This document shows positions 11,577-22,508 of a DNA stretch of 64,000 bases, piece by piece. The notes below the pieces were generated by a model. That model saw nothing but the letters and a program-made list of their open reading frames with translations. It searched no databases and was not told the origin of the DNA. Position 1 is the stretch's first letter. Every line of letters begins with the position of its first letter. The translations under genes and the position numbers were made by a program. The DNA lies in the NCBI RefSeq assembly GCF_010015585.1, contig NW_022985074.1, forward strand, positions 806,026 through 870,025, written 5' to 3'. The DNA is from Eremomyces bilateralis CBS 781.70 (Eukaryota; Ascomycota; Dothideomycetes; Eremomycetales; Eremomycetaceae).

Positions 11577-12898
11577 ATGGCACGTATCCTCTTTTTGGGT
11601 CTCTTCTTGACCTTCATTTCAGTCGTTGCCGCCAGCAATAAAGACTCTGAAGCTGTCAACATAGCTGCAGCCTACAGCGCCAATATTACTGATAGCTGGG
11701 CACGTTATGTTTATTGGCATAATCCAGATCGGAAGATAGTCGTTCGAGATCGGAATCACGGGAAGCTAGAGGAGATCCAGAGAGCTGTCATACCCAGAAA
11801 ACAGTTCCCCCTTGCAGCTCACTACCGCACTAGCAGCAAGTATACCATAAAGAGACAGATAATGTAGGATTCTGCGACTTTTCTTCTCCGAGGCTCCACG
11901 CATACACCGACAACCTGTTGATGGTCAAATCATTGACGTCGCGTGCCGCTACCAGGACGAGAAATTTATTGAATGGTCTACTACTCCGATCGGCTACAAG
12001 TCCGCATCTAGACTCGTTGCAGCGGAAGTAGATCATAAACTTCGACGATTTTATATCAACGACAAGGATTTTGTCGTTCAAGCAATAGACGGAAAAGTCA
12101 GTCGACTTGGGCCGAGAGCTGGGCGGGGATCACGCGTTGCTGCTGCGGTCTCTGCCGGGTCTACTGACATTTATGTCTTCTTCGTTTCGGAGAATAAGCC
12201 CTTGCTTCCCTTACATTCAACGGCAGTGAGTGGTGAGAAGGTATGATTATGGTCCTATACACTGCTCTATACAAGTTGACAGGGAGACAAACTGACTGAT
12301 GATACCCCATAAAACCCTGCCTGCTATAGCAGAGTTCACCTCACACCTAGATATTAGTTTCGCCGCTGTTGCCTGATCTGATCCATTGATAGTCCGAATA
12401 TTCTATATCAGCCAAGACAGGGTTGCTGGCGAGTGGACGTTTGAAGGTGGATCCTGGACCAACACAACCGACGCTCTGCCGCAAGAACAGGATGCCATCG
12501 CTGGTGGGCCTGTCACGGCTTCACGGAGCATGAATGGCTCAGGGAGGTACAAAGAATATGTCTACACCGCAGCTGGAGGTCGAATCAATTACTTGGCAAG
12601 GACCTACGCCAGCGGGGGCCCTTTTCAGATTCCCTTTGCAGAATTTGAAGTTCCTAAGTCTGAACCATTCTTTGACAAAGGACAGATCATTGGTTTTGTG
12701 TCTGGTACAGTGGGCTTTATTGGCATCGTTGTAGCAACATGGGGTGTTAGAAAGAAAACTGAGAAGCCCGTAGGTCAGGGGCAGGAAGTAATAGTTATAA
12801 GACCTAATAGACAAGGTATAGGGTTCTTCGATATACAAGTCCTTGACACGGTCTGTCTCGATATGCAAGGTCTGCAGTTACCGGTTCCATTAATCTAA
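11577..12898 (+). CDS. Fucose-lectin-like beta-propeller with C-terminal membrane anchor
   Basis: The best model has exons 11577-11839, 11868-12232 and 12393-12898 (377 aa). The start at 11577 puts a signal peptide first (MARILFLGLFLTFISVVAA); ATGs at 11562 and 11538 are also possible. Repeated blade-like motifs follow, each with a small-residue strand then an aromatic strand: ARYVYWHNPDRKIVV, FPLAAHYRTSSK-ILRLFF, SRLVAAEVDHKLRRFYIND, DIYVFFVSEN, VRIFYISQD. This resembles the fungal fucose-specific lectin superfamily (AAL/FleA). After the propeller comes a hydrophobic helix (QIIGFVSGTVGFIGIVVATWG) and a basic tail, so the lectin would face outward. The second intron (12233-12392) is ordinary. 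The first is only 28 nt and may be an insertion, making this possibly a pseudogene. Family call by pattern only. Confidence 0.5.
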
Positions 12899-14165
12899 AC
12901 CGAAGAGAGAAGGAAAAAGAGGAATTCCCCTTGCGCTTCTGCTACCTCCTCTCCACCATCCTAATACACTGGTTCACACACGACTGCTTGTGGCTTTTCT
13001 TGAGCTGGCCTCTTTTTGCAGATCTATCACATATGAGAGAAGAAAGTGAAAAATCAATTCCATGAATGCTTAATAAGGTATAGGTTCAGCAAATTGCGAA
13101 CATTGGTATCATCTGTTTGAGGGCAACTCAGACACATTCTATTACGGGACATTGAGTTCGACTCGCTTTCTGTACTCCATGACACTGACGAGGTTGCTTC
13201 TCTTGAGGATTAAGAGACATCAAAACCCAGGGCTATAACAATGGTAAGAGCAAAGGGAATTGAAATATGGAAATGTGCTGCGCAATTCTCGTCGTGTTCC
13301 TGGGTGATATCGTGACACCTTTTCCTGTCATCTCTAGTCAGGTCGCCTTTGATGCCTGGCAAAGTAGTCGAACGGCGGACACGGTGATTGTTCTTTGGAC
13401 TAATTCACATCTTTCACATGAAACAATGTACAACATGCGCCGGAAGCTCTATTACCAAATCTTGTGTATGGATACAGCTGGACCCTCGTTACCCAGTCGA
13501 GGATATGTGGTGTTCCGGTCCTGAAATAAAGCACGGCAGTCCACTCGGAGACCGACCATCCTCTCAAGGAGCATCCGCACCATACTCGGAGAATTTATCG
13601 CGCATGGATGAGGGTCGGACCGTGTACTTGTACCACTCCACGCAATCCTGGAGGCTGGAGTCCATGTCGAGATCGTGGCGTGGTGCGTCGCTGTTCTTCG
13701 CACAGCAGCCCACCGTTGCACACCGTTGCGGAACTACTAACGCCCAGCTCGGAGATCAAAGGTGCTCGGGATATCAACGTCTCGTGTGGGGCACGAGAAA
13801 AGGATGTGCAGTTGTGGTGTGGCACTGGACGACCAAATGTAAATCATTAGTGGGTGGTCTGTCACATCCGCACGGGCAGGTTCATTAGCGCATGGAAATT
13901 TACCATCATCGTTGAATTAGGTTCCATGGTACTCGCTTGATTACTTGTTTGACAACCATCAGCGATCTCGATTGGCTTGGAGTAGACCATCATGGCAGAG
14001 CACAGCATATCTCCTCCGTTCAATGGAAACTATCCGACTCTGATTGTCATAATCTCGGTTCTCGGCGGGCATCGACACGTAACTCTCAACTGCGAGATGA
14101 AATTGTCAACATCAAGCGCCATCCATCCATCGTAGGACCCTGGAGTCGAAAATGGCGATTTATCT
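12899..14165. other. Gene-free interval
   Basis: Several 60-160-codon frames overlap on both strands, but none shows family motifs, consistent codon use or plausible splicing. It presumably holds the 3' ends of the lectin-like gene and of PRP4, which converge here. Confidence 0.45.
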
Positions 14166-16673
14166 TCAGCCATGCCTCATGAAAAAGGGATGCTTTAAAG
14201 CATCATGAGGGTTGATACGCTGCGTCGGGTCGAGCTTGAGGCACTGGTCCAACAAATCCATGAAATTACGGTGCAACCGCGCGTCCTCACCGGGCGGAAT
14301 AGGGACCGCCATCTTCACTCGAGTCGCCAAGTCGATTTCCGGCTTGCTGATGGCCATACGCTTCTCATAGTACTGCTGAGTGGTCCGGTCTTGCTGCAGA
14401 GCGATGAATGTGATGTGATCATGTTCGAAATGGTCATTCCCGAAGCGACCGTCGCGAACCATCCACTTCGGAAACTTCCCGCGACACTCCATGAACTTGA
14501 GTAGCTGGTTGTTGTTGGTCCTGCCATCGAACAGGATCTTTCCTGTATACAACTCAAAGAGTGTACAGCCCGCCGCCCACATGTCGATGGCGAAGTCAAA
14601 GGGGAGGCCAAGGACGACTTCGGGTGCGCGATAATATCGACTTGCGAGGTAGCTGGTAATCTCGGCTTCCTCCTTTTCCATCGACGTGCCAAAGTCCGCA
14701 AGTTTGATATTCTTATGCGCGTGATCCACTAGGATATTGTCTGGTTTGATATCGGCATGGATGATGTTGCACTTCTTGAGGTGAGAGAGTGCGAGGAAGA
14801 CCTGTCTCGCAAACTGACGTACTCCGGTGATGTGAAGGCCGGAGTTATTGCCAATTTTCTTGAGCAATTGCCTGAAGTCCATGTCCATGTTCTCGTAGAC
14901 CAGCCACAGATGATACTTATGCTCGAATGAATCGACGAACCGAAGGATATGCTTTCGATCCTCGGGATCCGCCTCATTTAGCGTCTTCACAACCGAAATC
15001 TCCTTGAGTCCGCCTTTCTTGATCTCGTCGTTGTTGCGGATGATCTTGAGGACCACGATTTTGCTAGTGGGGATGTCTTTGGCTCGAACCACGTTTGCAA
15101 ATACGCCGCTGCCCAGATTCTCAATGATCTGATATCGTTCGTTAACGATCTCGTGGATTATGGGCCTAAAGAAACCCTCCGAGTCATCCTGCTCTCGGGC
15201 CAACCCAGCGTCCAGGTCCTGACGAACAATGGGCTTATTCGAGTCTTCAACCTGGATGTCATCCTCAAAACTTTCGGAAAACATATCGGGTACTTTGGGG
15301 CCAGTCGGAGACGAGATGGAAGCCGTGGCTGGATCTTCGACCGGGGGTAGCTCTGCTACAGACTTCGCCGTTCGACTTTCATCGTGGACATGATGCTGAT
15401 GTTCATCGCGAGCCAGGTCTGCCTTTTGGTCTGCTGTGGGATCATAATCAGCTGCAGAGACCCCGGGTATGGCGAGACGAGGCTCGGCGCGCTCCAGCTT
15501 TGGGGCGTTGCCTTCATCGAACGAATCGGCTTGAGAGCCAGGAGAATCGACGGCTTGGGGGGAATTCGGGGAAAGGAGGGGAGTCACTATAGTAGGTGTC
15601 AGAGGCCTTCCAAACATGGTCGACGCTTCCAAGGGCTGCTTACCGCTCTCCGACACGGTGACTGATCTCGTCGGATCGTAGGCTTCAGGGGTGGTGACTT
15701 CGCCGCTATGCTCAAGAGCCTGGACTAGTAAGGGCTTCGCTGATTGATTCTTGTATTTCGCTTTAATGGCCTCCCTGCGTTTTCGACGCTCTTCAATCAA
15801 AGTGGCTTCGTCGACGGGACTTAGGTCTGTCGTTAGTTCCTGGTCCTCGGAACCCACAGTTAACGCTGAAGGACCAGTGGACACGCTGTCGCCATTCGAG
15901 AGGGTATCACCCGTGCTGTGATGCTGGTCAGTCTGGTTTTGAAATCGAATAGGACGAGTAGAGGCATACAAATGAACGGTTTTCGCCCGACCAGGTCTCG
16001 CGCTTGGAGTGGAGTTGGGAGTAGCTGTGTTAATTGAAGAAGCATGGCCTCTGTCAGGTATGCCTTTCGCACCACCACGCCCTGGATGCCGATTCTGTCC
16101 CGACCTTCCACTTGACGCGGTTCCATTGGCAGTCGCAGCTGGTGCTTCGCGGAAGGTAGCCCGTCGCTCATCCCGTCGATAATCGTGGTGCGAATAATCG
16201 TTTCCTCTGCTCCTCCGTGCGGGTGAGCGGCTTCGATCGCGGGGCAGCCGATCTGAGTGGTGGGTAGAGGACTCTTGACCCGATCGGCTGTGTCTGTCCC
16301 TCGCTGACGGATCTCCATCTCGATCATAGTATCCCCGATTGTGGCCATATTCCCGTTCTCCCTGATAAGCATGACGGCTTTGTCGCTGTTCCTCATAATG
16401 GACCTTGAATCGTCTAGGGTCACGTCGATGGCTGTGGTCTTCATCGTCGTCTCGACGACGTTTCTCACCCCGAGGGGATCTGGACCGAAACGGGGAGCGG
16501 GATCGATCTCGGGCGCCATCTAAGCCGAACGAAAGTCTTGGTGATCGTGACTGGGAGTCTCGAGTTCTGTCTGGACGGTCAATATCGGAGTCACTCGTGG
16601 CGTGCCGTGCCGTAGTTGCCTTCTCGACCTCAGTCTCGATGATTTCCCCCTCTGATGCCGACGGTGAGCTCAT
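14166..16673 (-). CDS. prp4: PRP4-type spliceosomal protein kinase
   Basis: A single-exon frame of 835 aa. The start at 16673 (MSSPSASEGEIIETEVEK) is a typical acidic beginning for this family. The first 250 residues are rich in Arg-Ser, Arg-Asp and His, as in RS-domain splicing proteins. A Ser/Thr/Pro-rich linker follows, then a CMGC kinase domain from about residue 515 to the end: glycine loop LGSGVFANVVRA, the hallmark HADIKPDNIL (HAD in place of HRD), LADFGTSM, and the SRYYRAPEVVLG activation segment. PRP4 phosphorylates Prp1/Prp6 and helps activate the precatalytic spliceosome. Length and architecture match fungal PRP4 well. Confidence 0.93.
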   Translation of the reverse strand: MSSPSASEGEIIETEVEKATTARHATSDSDIDRPDRTRDSQSRSPRLSFGLDGARDRSRSPFRSRSPRGEKRRRDDDEDHSHRRDPRRFKVHYEEQRQSRHAYQGEREYGHNRGYYDRDGDPSARDRHSRSGQESSTHHSDRLPRDRSRSPARRSRGNDYSHHDYRRDERRATFREAPAATANGTASSGRSGQNRHPGRGGAKGIPDRGHASSINTATPNSTPSARPGRAKTVHLYASTRPIRFQNQTDQHHSTGDTLSNGDSVSTGPSALTVGSEDQELTTDLSPVDEATLIEERRKRREAIKAKYKNQSAKPLLVQALEHSGEVTTPEAYDPTRSVTVSESGKQPLEASTMFGRPLTPTIVTPLLSPNSPQAVDSPGSQADSFDEGNAPKLERAEPRLAIPGVSAADYDPTADQKADLARDEHQHHVHDESRTAKSVAELPPVEDPATASISSPTGPKVPDMFSESFEDDIQVEDSNKPIVRQDLDAGLAREQDDSEGFFRPIIHEIVNERYQIIENLGSGVFANVVRAKDIPTSKIVVLKIIRNNDEIKKGGLKEISVVKTLNEADPEDRKHILRFVDSFEHKYHLWLVYENMDMDFRQLLKKIGNNSGLHITGVRQFARQVFLALSHLKKCNIIHADIKPDNILVDHAHKNIKLADFGTSMEKEEAEITSYLASRYYRAPEVVLGLPFDFAIDMWAAGCTLFELYTGKILFDGRTNNNQLLKFMECRGKFPKWMVRDGRFGNDHFEHDHITFIALQQDRTTQQYYEKRMAISKPEIDLATRVKMAVPIPPGEDARLHRNFMDLLDQCLKLDPTQRINPHDALKHPFFMRHG

Positions 16674-17362
16674 GATGGGCGCAAGATATTACAGTCTTGG
16701 CCACGGAAGCCGGAGACGCCGACCTTGGAGGGTGGAAAACGCGTTAGCTTTGCCGTTGTGACCAACAATAGAGGAGGCCTATCAAGCCTGACCAACAGTC
16801 ATCACCTTTCCTCTAATTCCGTGCAAGCTGCTGCAGCGGCGGCCGAAACTCTCAGATGGAGCAAGAGCGAGAGAAAGGGCTTCGTAATTTGACGGTTGGG
16901 TGTACGAAAGAGCAAATGGGTGATGTGTGATGTCAAGTTCTCAAGCTGTAGAAGGGACGAAAGAAGAAGTGAATCATGGAATTCCCAGACATCAAAGTGA
17001 TCAATCACAAAGTGCTGGTGCTGCATGGGAGCGAGGCAACGAAATGAGGCCACAAGGCCGCAACGCTCTCTGCGTCGCACGGGGATGAGATCAGGAGAGA
17101 GAAATATTATTATATTAATAAGACTCACGGACTGCATTTCAAGGGAATGGGCGTCTTTAAGCCTTAATTATATTTTTCCATGCTGATTGATATGAGAATC
17201 TTGGAAATCTAAATGGTGAGCTCGTGGCGGACGAAGACTGCATTCCATCGTAAACTCATCCAGAAATTATGTGAATTCATCATTTATAAGCTATTCAAAG
17301 TCGGCGTTTATCAATGTATCAACCCTAACACTAGTCACTCGGCTCAGATCTGCATCGCCGTA
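16674..17362. other. Intergenic, PRP4 promoter side
   Basis: This 689-bp gap holds no gene. It lies upstream of PRP4 (-) and downstream of the FMN-barrel gene (-), so it should contain the PRP4 promoter and the other gene's 3' UTR. Confidence 0.5.
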
Positions 17363-18235
17363 CTAAGAATTGAGGGCTACATTGATGAGTCCGAGGCTCC
17401 GTAGCCCAAACAAAAGGCTCAGTGTAAGGAGGACTCCCAGAGCGATAGCCCGCCATTGGTGTGCGAGCCGCGTAGTGGATGACCTACTGACAATGAGCGT
17501 CCTCTGCAGTAGAGGTACATACCGTTTGAGGCCTGGCAATCCGTCCAAGCTCTCTTCGTTCCTCCGACCCCAGGGTTCTATGCCCTTGGCCAAGGCATTT
17601 TCCTCAGTCTTGAAGTTCCACAGTTGAAGAGTCTCCCGCGCTATCATATTTCCATCCAAATACTGTGCGTTTCCCGGCTTGGGCTTCTCAGCTGCGACGC
17701 TACTAAGCACCGGTACCGCAAAACCGCAGCTCGTCTGTGCCTTGAAGACATCAAGTATAATGAGCGCTCGAACGCCGGTCAAGCTGACTCCGATAGGGAC
17801 ATCTGGGTCAACCTGCATCCCGGATTTGACAGCTTTCGTAAACCACGAGTCAAAGCCATCAGGGCCAGGGCTTCCACGCTCTATCACTCGACCGCGGCAG
17901 AAGAGCCGCATGATGCGTGGCGACTTGCCGAAGCTACAAGCCATGATCGTGGCACGCCCATTTTCATATATATGGGAGATGGTTTCGATTCCTGAACCTG
18001 TTTTGTCCAAATACACGACACGATTCGGCGAGAGAACCGCAAGTGTGGACCGCGGATACCCCTTAGGGGAGAGATTCACATGATCACCTGTCTAGTCCTG
18101 GTCAGCGACTAGCCTCTTTGATAACATTCGCCGGTACGGTAAGCTTACAAGAGGTGCAGATGCAATGTAGAAAAGCGGCTGGGAAAGAAGCCACTCGGTT
18201 AACTCAGGCGTTAGAGACGGATAAAATTGGACCAT
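17363..18235 (-). CDS. Pyridoxamine 5'-phosphate oxidase-like FMN split-barrel protein
   Basis: Exon 1 is 18149-18235 (MVQFYPSLTPELTEWLLSQP) and exon 2 is 17363-18091. They join in phase 0 across a 57-nt intron (GTAAGC...CTAG), giving 271 aa. The sequence HVNLSPKGYP followed by VVYLDKTGSGIETISHI and GRATIMACSFGKSPRIMRLFCRGRV is characteristic of fungal members of the PNPOx-like split beta-barrel family, which bind FMN or F420-type cofactors. Substrate is unknown; true PNP oxidase activity is not implied. The last 30 residues form a hydrophobic helix (ALGVLLTLSLLFGLRSLGLI), suggesting a membrane-tethered tail. The first intron and frame close cleanly, so the gene looks intact. Confidence 0.85.
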
Positions 18236-19126
18236 ATTCGAGGCAGGGTGAGGGAGCAGTTATATCCACAATGGCATGAAATCCGCGCTTGATTTGCCCC
18301 TGAAACCGACTTTGGGCAACTCAGTTCGAACTTAGGGGGATTAACTCAAGAATTGATTCAAACCAAACCAGAGGAAGTGGAGTTTAGAAACTGTGGGAGC
18401 GATCAGTGCTTGTAGGGGTGAGTCACGTTAATCCGACCTCGGGATTTACTATCGTATTCTAGAATTACTGAACGTTAAAAAAAGCTCCTATTCGGCCATC
18501 AGTTAACTCCGTTTGGCTGAAGATCTTTGGAGCGTCTTAGGCCTTAGCTACATAATAGGTTAGGCATATGGCGTTGTTACCAGAGGCCCCGCGGTCGGAA
18601 AGCGACACGATTTTATAATCACGTGATAAATGTCTTAGTAAGAAACATGTCTATTGGGCAAATGGGCACCGTGTCCAAGTCACCCGTGTCCATGACTCCA
18701 TGAGACACCGTCTCGTCCAAAAGCCAACGAACTACCAAATTTCAAGGCGGACGAAATGAACCAATCATGCTGGTTTCACTTCCCCTCGTACCTACCTGTA
18801 CATGGCCTGGAGCGTCTCTCATTATTATTATTCACTCCTCGTCGGAACAAGAATCATTCCTGAGCGAATCTACCCAGCGGATATCCCAGATTCCCAGGCG
18901 GGTTTGCTTCTGTTGCTTTCATGTGGGCACAATCTTCACTTTACGACAGATATATCTATCGCCTGCAACAGCTTCTCCAATTGCGCCTTTGAAGGAGACC
19001 TGTCTCCAGCTTCTTTATTTCACTTCACGCCCCGCGTCGCATCGAATCACCTCTCGAACGGTTCGGTTCCTCTCATGTTGCTTACCGGGGCATCATTCTG
19101 TCCCTCTCCTTCCCTTCTCTCCCTGA
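18236..19126. promoter_or_regulatory. Divergent promoter region, FMN-barrel gene / cyclin
   Basis: An 891-bp gap between two divergently read genes. No ORF with family character. The side nearest the cyclin is C/T-rich. It should contain both promoters; no specific factor site is called. Confidence 0.45.
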
Positions 19127-20647
19127 ATGCAATCATCGATCTCTTCTAAGCTCCTCGCCATGGGTTCCGGAGAAAAGTCGGGGCATCCGCTGATTGACGA
19201 TTTCTTCTCATACCTTAAACCACAGAAGTCTCCGCAAGATGTGCTTGCGGAGAAAGAACGCCAATGGATATATGCCGAGGAGGAGCTCTTGAGAACCCCA
19301 TCGATCTTGGACGGCATGTCGCTTGAGGAAGAAAGGATCGCTCGGTTCAAAGGGACGAATTTCATCACTCAAGTTGGCATTATGCTCAAGCTGTCTCAAA
19401 TCACAATCTCGACGGCTTCCGCCCTCCTCAACCGGTACCTTATGCGACGGTCTCTCGTCGCTAAGAGTGACTACAAGCCTCTACATCACTATGTGAGTGT
19501 CTACGTGCGACTTGGTAGCTCGAATCGAGAACGCTGATTCTTCGCTTCCCAACAGCAAATCGCTGGAATCTGCCTCTTCATCGCGACCAAGATCGAAGAG
19601 CAATGCCGCAACATCAAGGAAGTTGTCATCGCGTGTTGCCGTGTCGCCCTCAAGAACCCCAACATGATTGTCGATGAACAAACCAAAGACTACTGGCGCT
19701 GGCGCGACACCATCAACCTCAACGAGGACAAGATTCTGGACATGCTATGCTTCGACGTCAACATCGAATCTCCCTACCGACTACTTTTCGATATGCTCAA
19801 GTACTATAACGTCGCGCATGAGAAGCAGCTTCGGAATGCTGCCTGGAGTTTCCTCAACGACTCCAACTTAACCCAGGCATCCTTGCTATTCACGGCCCGG
19901 ACGATTGCTGCGGCTGCGCTCTATTGCGGGGCCAAACATTGCGGGGTCGATTTTGCGGATGATGGCGGTGGCCGACCATGGTGGGAAGTCCAACGAGTGA
20001 AGCTCAGGGATGTGCGACGGGCGTGCAACTACATGGCCGACGGTTACGATGGAAAGGTCGCCGAGGCGGCGAAGCAATTGGATCCCCAAAGCAAAGATCG
20101 ATGGTCGTTATATGGAGCGATGCGGACCCCCGAAGACGGCGACGAGCGGAATGCGAAGACCCGAGTGCGACGAGAGAGCGGAATGGCAACACCTGGAAGC
20201 GCGATTTCGTTTGGGGAAGCGGAGGGAGCGCCAGAGACGCAGCGCACCGACAGTCAACTCACCGCAGAGAAGTCGCGTCGAAGTGAGCGAGCACCGCTGG
20301 AGAACGGGACCATCCCGACGTCGCACGCCAATAATGGCGACGATCCTATCGCAAATGACCTGAAGAAACCCGAAAAACGCACCCTCGCATCACGAATCCC
20401 CGCAGCGGTAGCGTCTGTTTCGCGGGTTCCGGCGGCGGCACGACAACTCCAGGAAGCACATGAGAATGGCGATGAGCGACCGGCGAAACGCGCTCGAACC
20501 GAAGAACGAGATCCGGATCCGATTCGTGACATCACCAATGGGCGCGTATTGCCGGCGAAGATCAATGGGAACGGTCTTGAGCCGGTGAAGGCAGCAGAGG
20601 AGGAGGACCCTGCTATCGGAAGTGAGGAAGGAGAAGTTGAAGAATAA
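19127..20647 (+). CDS. Pch1/cyclin K-L-like transcriptional cyclin
   Basis: Exon 1 19127-19492 and exon 2 19556-20647 are joined by a 63-nt intron (GTGAGT...ACAG). The product is 484 aa from the first ATG, or 473 aa from 19160, whose context (GCCATGG) is better. Two cyclin folds fill residues 60-300: TNFITQVGIMLKLSQITIST, the MRRS-YKPLHHY region, QIAGICLFIATKIEEQCRNIK and LNEDKILDMLCFDVNIESPY. This form is that of P-TEFb/CTD-kinase cyclins (S. pombe Pch1, cyclin T/K/L), partners of Cdk9/Cdk12-like kinases that phosphorylate RNA polymerase II. The C-terminal 170 residues are charged and Pro/Ala-rich with an acidic end (EEGEVEE). Family firm; exact orthologue less so. Confidence 0.88.
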
Positions 20648-21733
20648 ACACCACATGAACCCTACGAACCACGATCTCACCACACAATATTCATACTAAT
20701 GTGTCTTGTTATTCTTATTATTATAGATCTCTCCCTGGATGATCGACCACAGCCAGTTCCACTGATGGTCTTGAGTCGAGAGAAACTTGTATGCTTGCGA
20801 AACCGACATTCTGCAAACGGGGACATCCTTCGTTTTGCGAGACAGATCGAAAGCGCCCGTTGCCGGCGGCTGAAGTGGTTGTTCGAGATTGAGGAAGGCG
20901 ACAAGTTCCATGAGCGAGAGGAAGGCGAAATCTGGAGCGACTGAGGCGGTCCAACTTGAAGCACGGTCCTCGAACATGTTCATTGCTATTCTTTGGAGTT
21001 CTGAGGCGAATGAACCGGTTGATACCACGGCAATACCAGGAAACGCGGAGTTTTGGGAACGAGCCTGGAGCACTTCGGCACTGTAGTGCATTCTGAGCCA
21101 GGAGAGCGAGGCTGTAGATATGAATAGATTGACCCCTGAGCGAATTGATTAGGTTCAATCATCTCCTGATTAATTCCATGGTTAATACATCGCTCCTGAA
21201 TGACGCAACCCCCCCTTTTCTGTTCTGTGTAGCTAATATCAAGCTGTCAACCATGCACAAGTCGAGTACATGTCCACGATCGCTCGGTTCACTATCGGCT
21301 TTCACGAAAGCCCGTGCAAACACATGTGCTAAATAAGCGGTGAGTTAGGCTGGGAATTCGACAAAGTCAAGTTACTGGTATATCAGTTACTGGCATCAAA
21401 CGGAATAATGTGGAACTGGATAGTAAGCGATACACGTCTTGCGAGCAAAAGATACGGATACATCGACGTTTTTGCAAATAAAACTGATAGCGTCCAAAAA
21501 AAAATGACAGCGTAACCAGACCATCCAGAAAAGACAATACGGCTGACTACTGTTCGACGCCTCGGTAGCGAGATACCTAGCGAGAAACATCAAATCGTGA
21601 TCATATGCGCCTCGGACGCCATATCCAGCAACCAGCCACCGAGGCCGACGAATTCAAATCCCATGCTCTTGAATCGTGTCCACAACCGAATGCCAGGATA
21701 ACATACTCATAGCAACCAGCCCCTCCCTCCCGA
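20648..21733. other. Intergenic with one weak reverse-strand ORF
   Basis: Between the cyclin (+) and Tvp18 (-). Apart from the 131-codon reverse ORF at 20696-21091 listed separately, nothing is recognised; 21160-21730 seems non-coding. Confidence 0.4.
20696..21091 (-). CDS. Hypothetical 131-aa protein
   Basis: An uninterrupted ATG-started frame whose codons favour C at third positions, more gene-like than neighbouring frames. The translation contains FPGIAVVSTGSFASELQRIA, then LSLMELVAFLNLEQPLQPP; I do not recognise a family. No signal peptide or membrane helix is clear. It lies tail-to-tail with the cyclin. A second frame on the same strand (20721-21158) overlaps it, so this may be chance or antisense to a long cyclin 3' UTR. 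Confidence 0.3.
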   Translation of the reverse strand: MHYSAEVLQARSQNSAFPGIAVVSTGSFASELQRIAMNMFEDRASSWTASVAPDFAFLSLMELVAFLNLEQPLQPPATGAFDLSRKTKDVPVCRMSVSQAYKFLSTQDHQWNWLWSIIQGEIYNNKNNKTH

Positions 21734-22508
21734 TCACACAATCATCTGCGCAACCCCCTGGCCGCCCAGCGTTTTCGAGCTCATGAACTCCTGCTTCTTC
21801 AACCCGGCCAACGCATAGAACGCCGCAGCCACGAGCAGTAGGATCGCCGCGGCGATCAGGCTCGTCGTCTTCGCGATGATCGATAACCATTGGATGGTCG
21901 ACATGACGCCGTAGACGGCGGCGCGCATGTAGGACGTGTTGAAGCGACGGATGAATTCGTCGAACTTTCCGGAGGTCGGGCAGATCCGAAGGAGGAGGGG
22001 GATCTCGATAAAGAGGATGATGAAGGAACATACACTGTGACGACGGGTTAGATGCGGGCCAGCGACCCAGCACGCAGAAATGGAGGGTGTCGAGCACGTA
22101 CAGGCATATGACGCTAAAAACGATAACCCAATGGAAGTTGAAGATGTTTGCAATGCCGAGGGCAAAGCATAGGATCATTGCGATCACTCCGGTCCTGTTC
22201 GGGGCATGTCAGTCGTGGTTTTCTATTCATCCACCGCAGATTGTTCGGGATCGTGTCTCGGTCTAGATCGCAGCGAGAACTCCATATCATGCCATGGAGA
22301 GGGACATTGTACAATCGGACATCGTACGATGCATAGGGGACTCATGGCACTGCCTGGGACGGGTTGTGATTGCATGGCGGTACTAACCATTGTCCATATA
22401 TACCTATACAATAGCATGTCAGCATCCATCGCCTGGTCCATCCGAACCGCCCTCGACTCTATCGAACTTACTGAAGTTCCTCGTTCTGAACTCATCCATC
22501 AACGTCAT
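21734..22508 (-). CDS. tvp18: Tvp18, Golgi membrane protein
   Basis: Four exons: 22472-22508, 22388-22403, 22102-22194 and 21734-22034, total 447 nt, 148 aa. Exon 2 is a 16-nt microexon encoding the core of SIYGQW; all junctions keep frame. The protein starts MTLMDEFRTRNFS, has membrane segments WTGVIAMILCFALGIANIF and SFIILFIEIPLLLRI, the family signature FIEIPLLLRICPTS, then IQWLSIIAKTTSLIAAAILL, and ends GLKKQEFMSSKTLGGQGVAQMIV in the family-typical way. Tvp18 is a four-helix Golgi protein of Tlg2-containing compartments implicated in vesicle traffic. Length and end match the family, so the microexon model is well supported. Confidence 0.93.

Noticed and set aside
13388-13888. 166-codon frame in the gap before PRP4
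   Set aside because: No ATG-supported family motif, overlapped by equally open frames on both strands.
15860-16519. 219-codon frame on the same strand inside PRP4
   Set aside because: Shadow of the RS-rich PRP4 region; repeated Arg/Ser codons keep alternative frames open.
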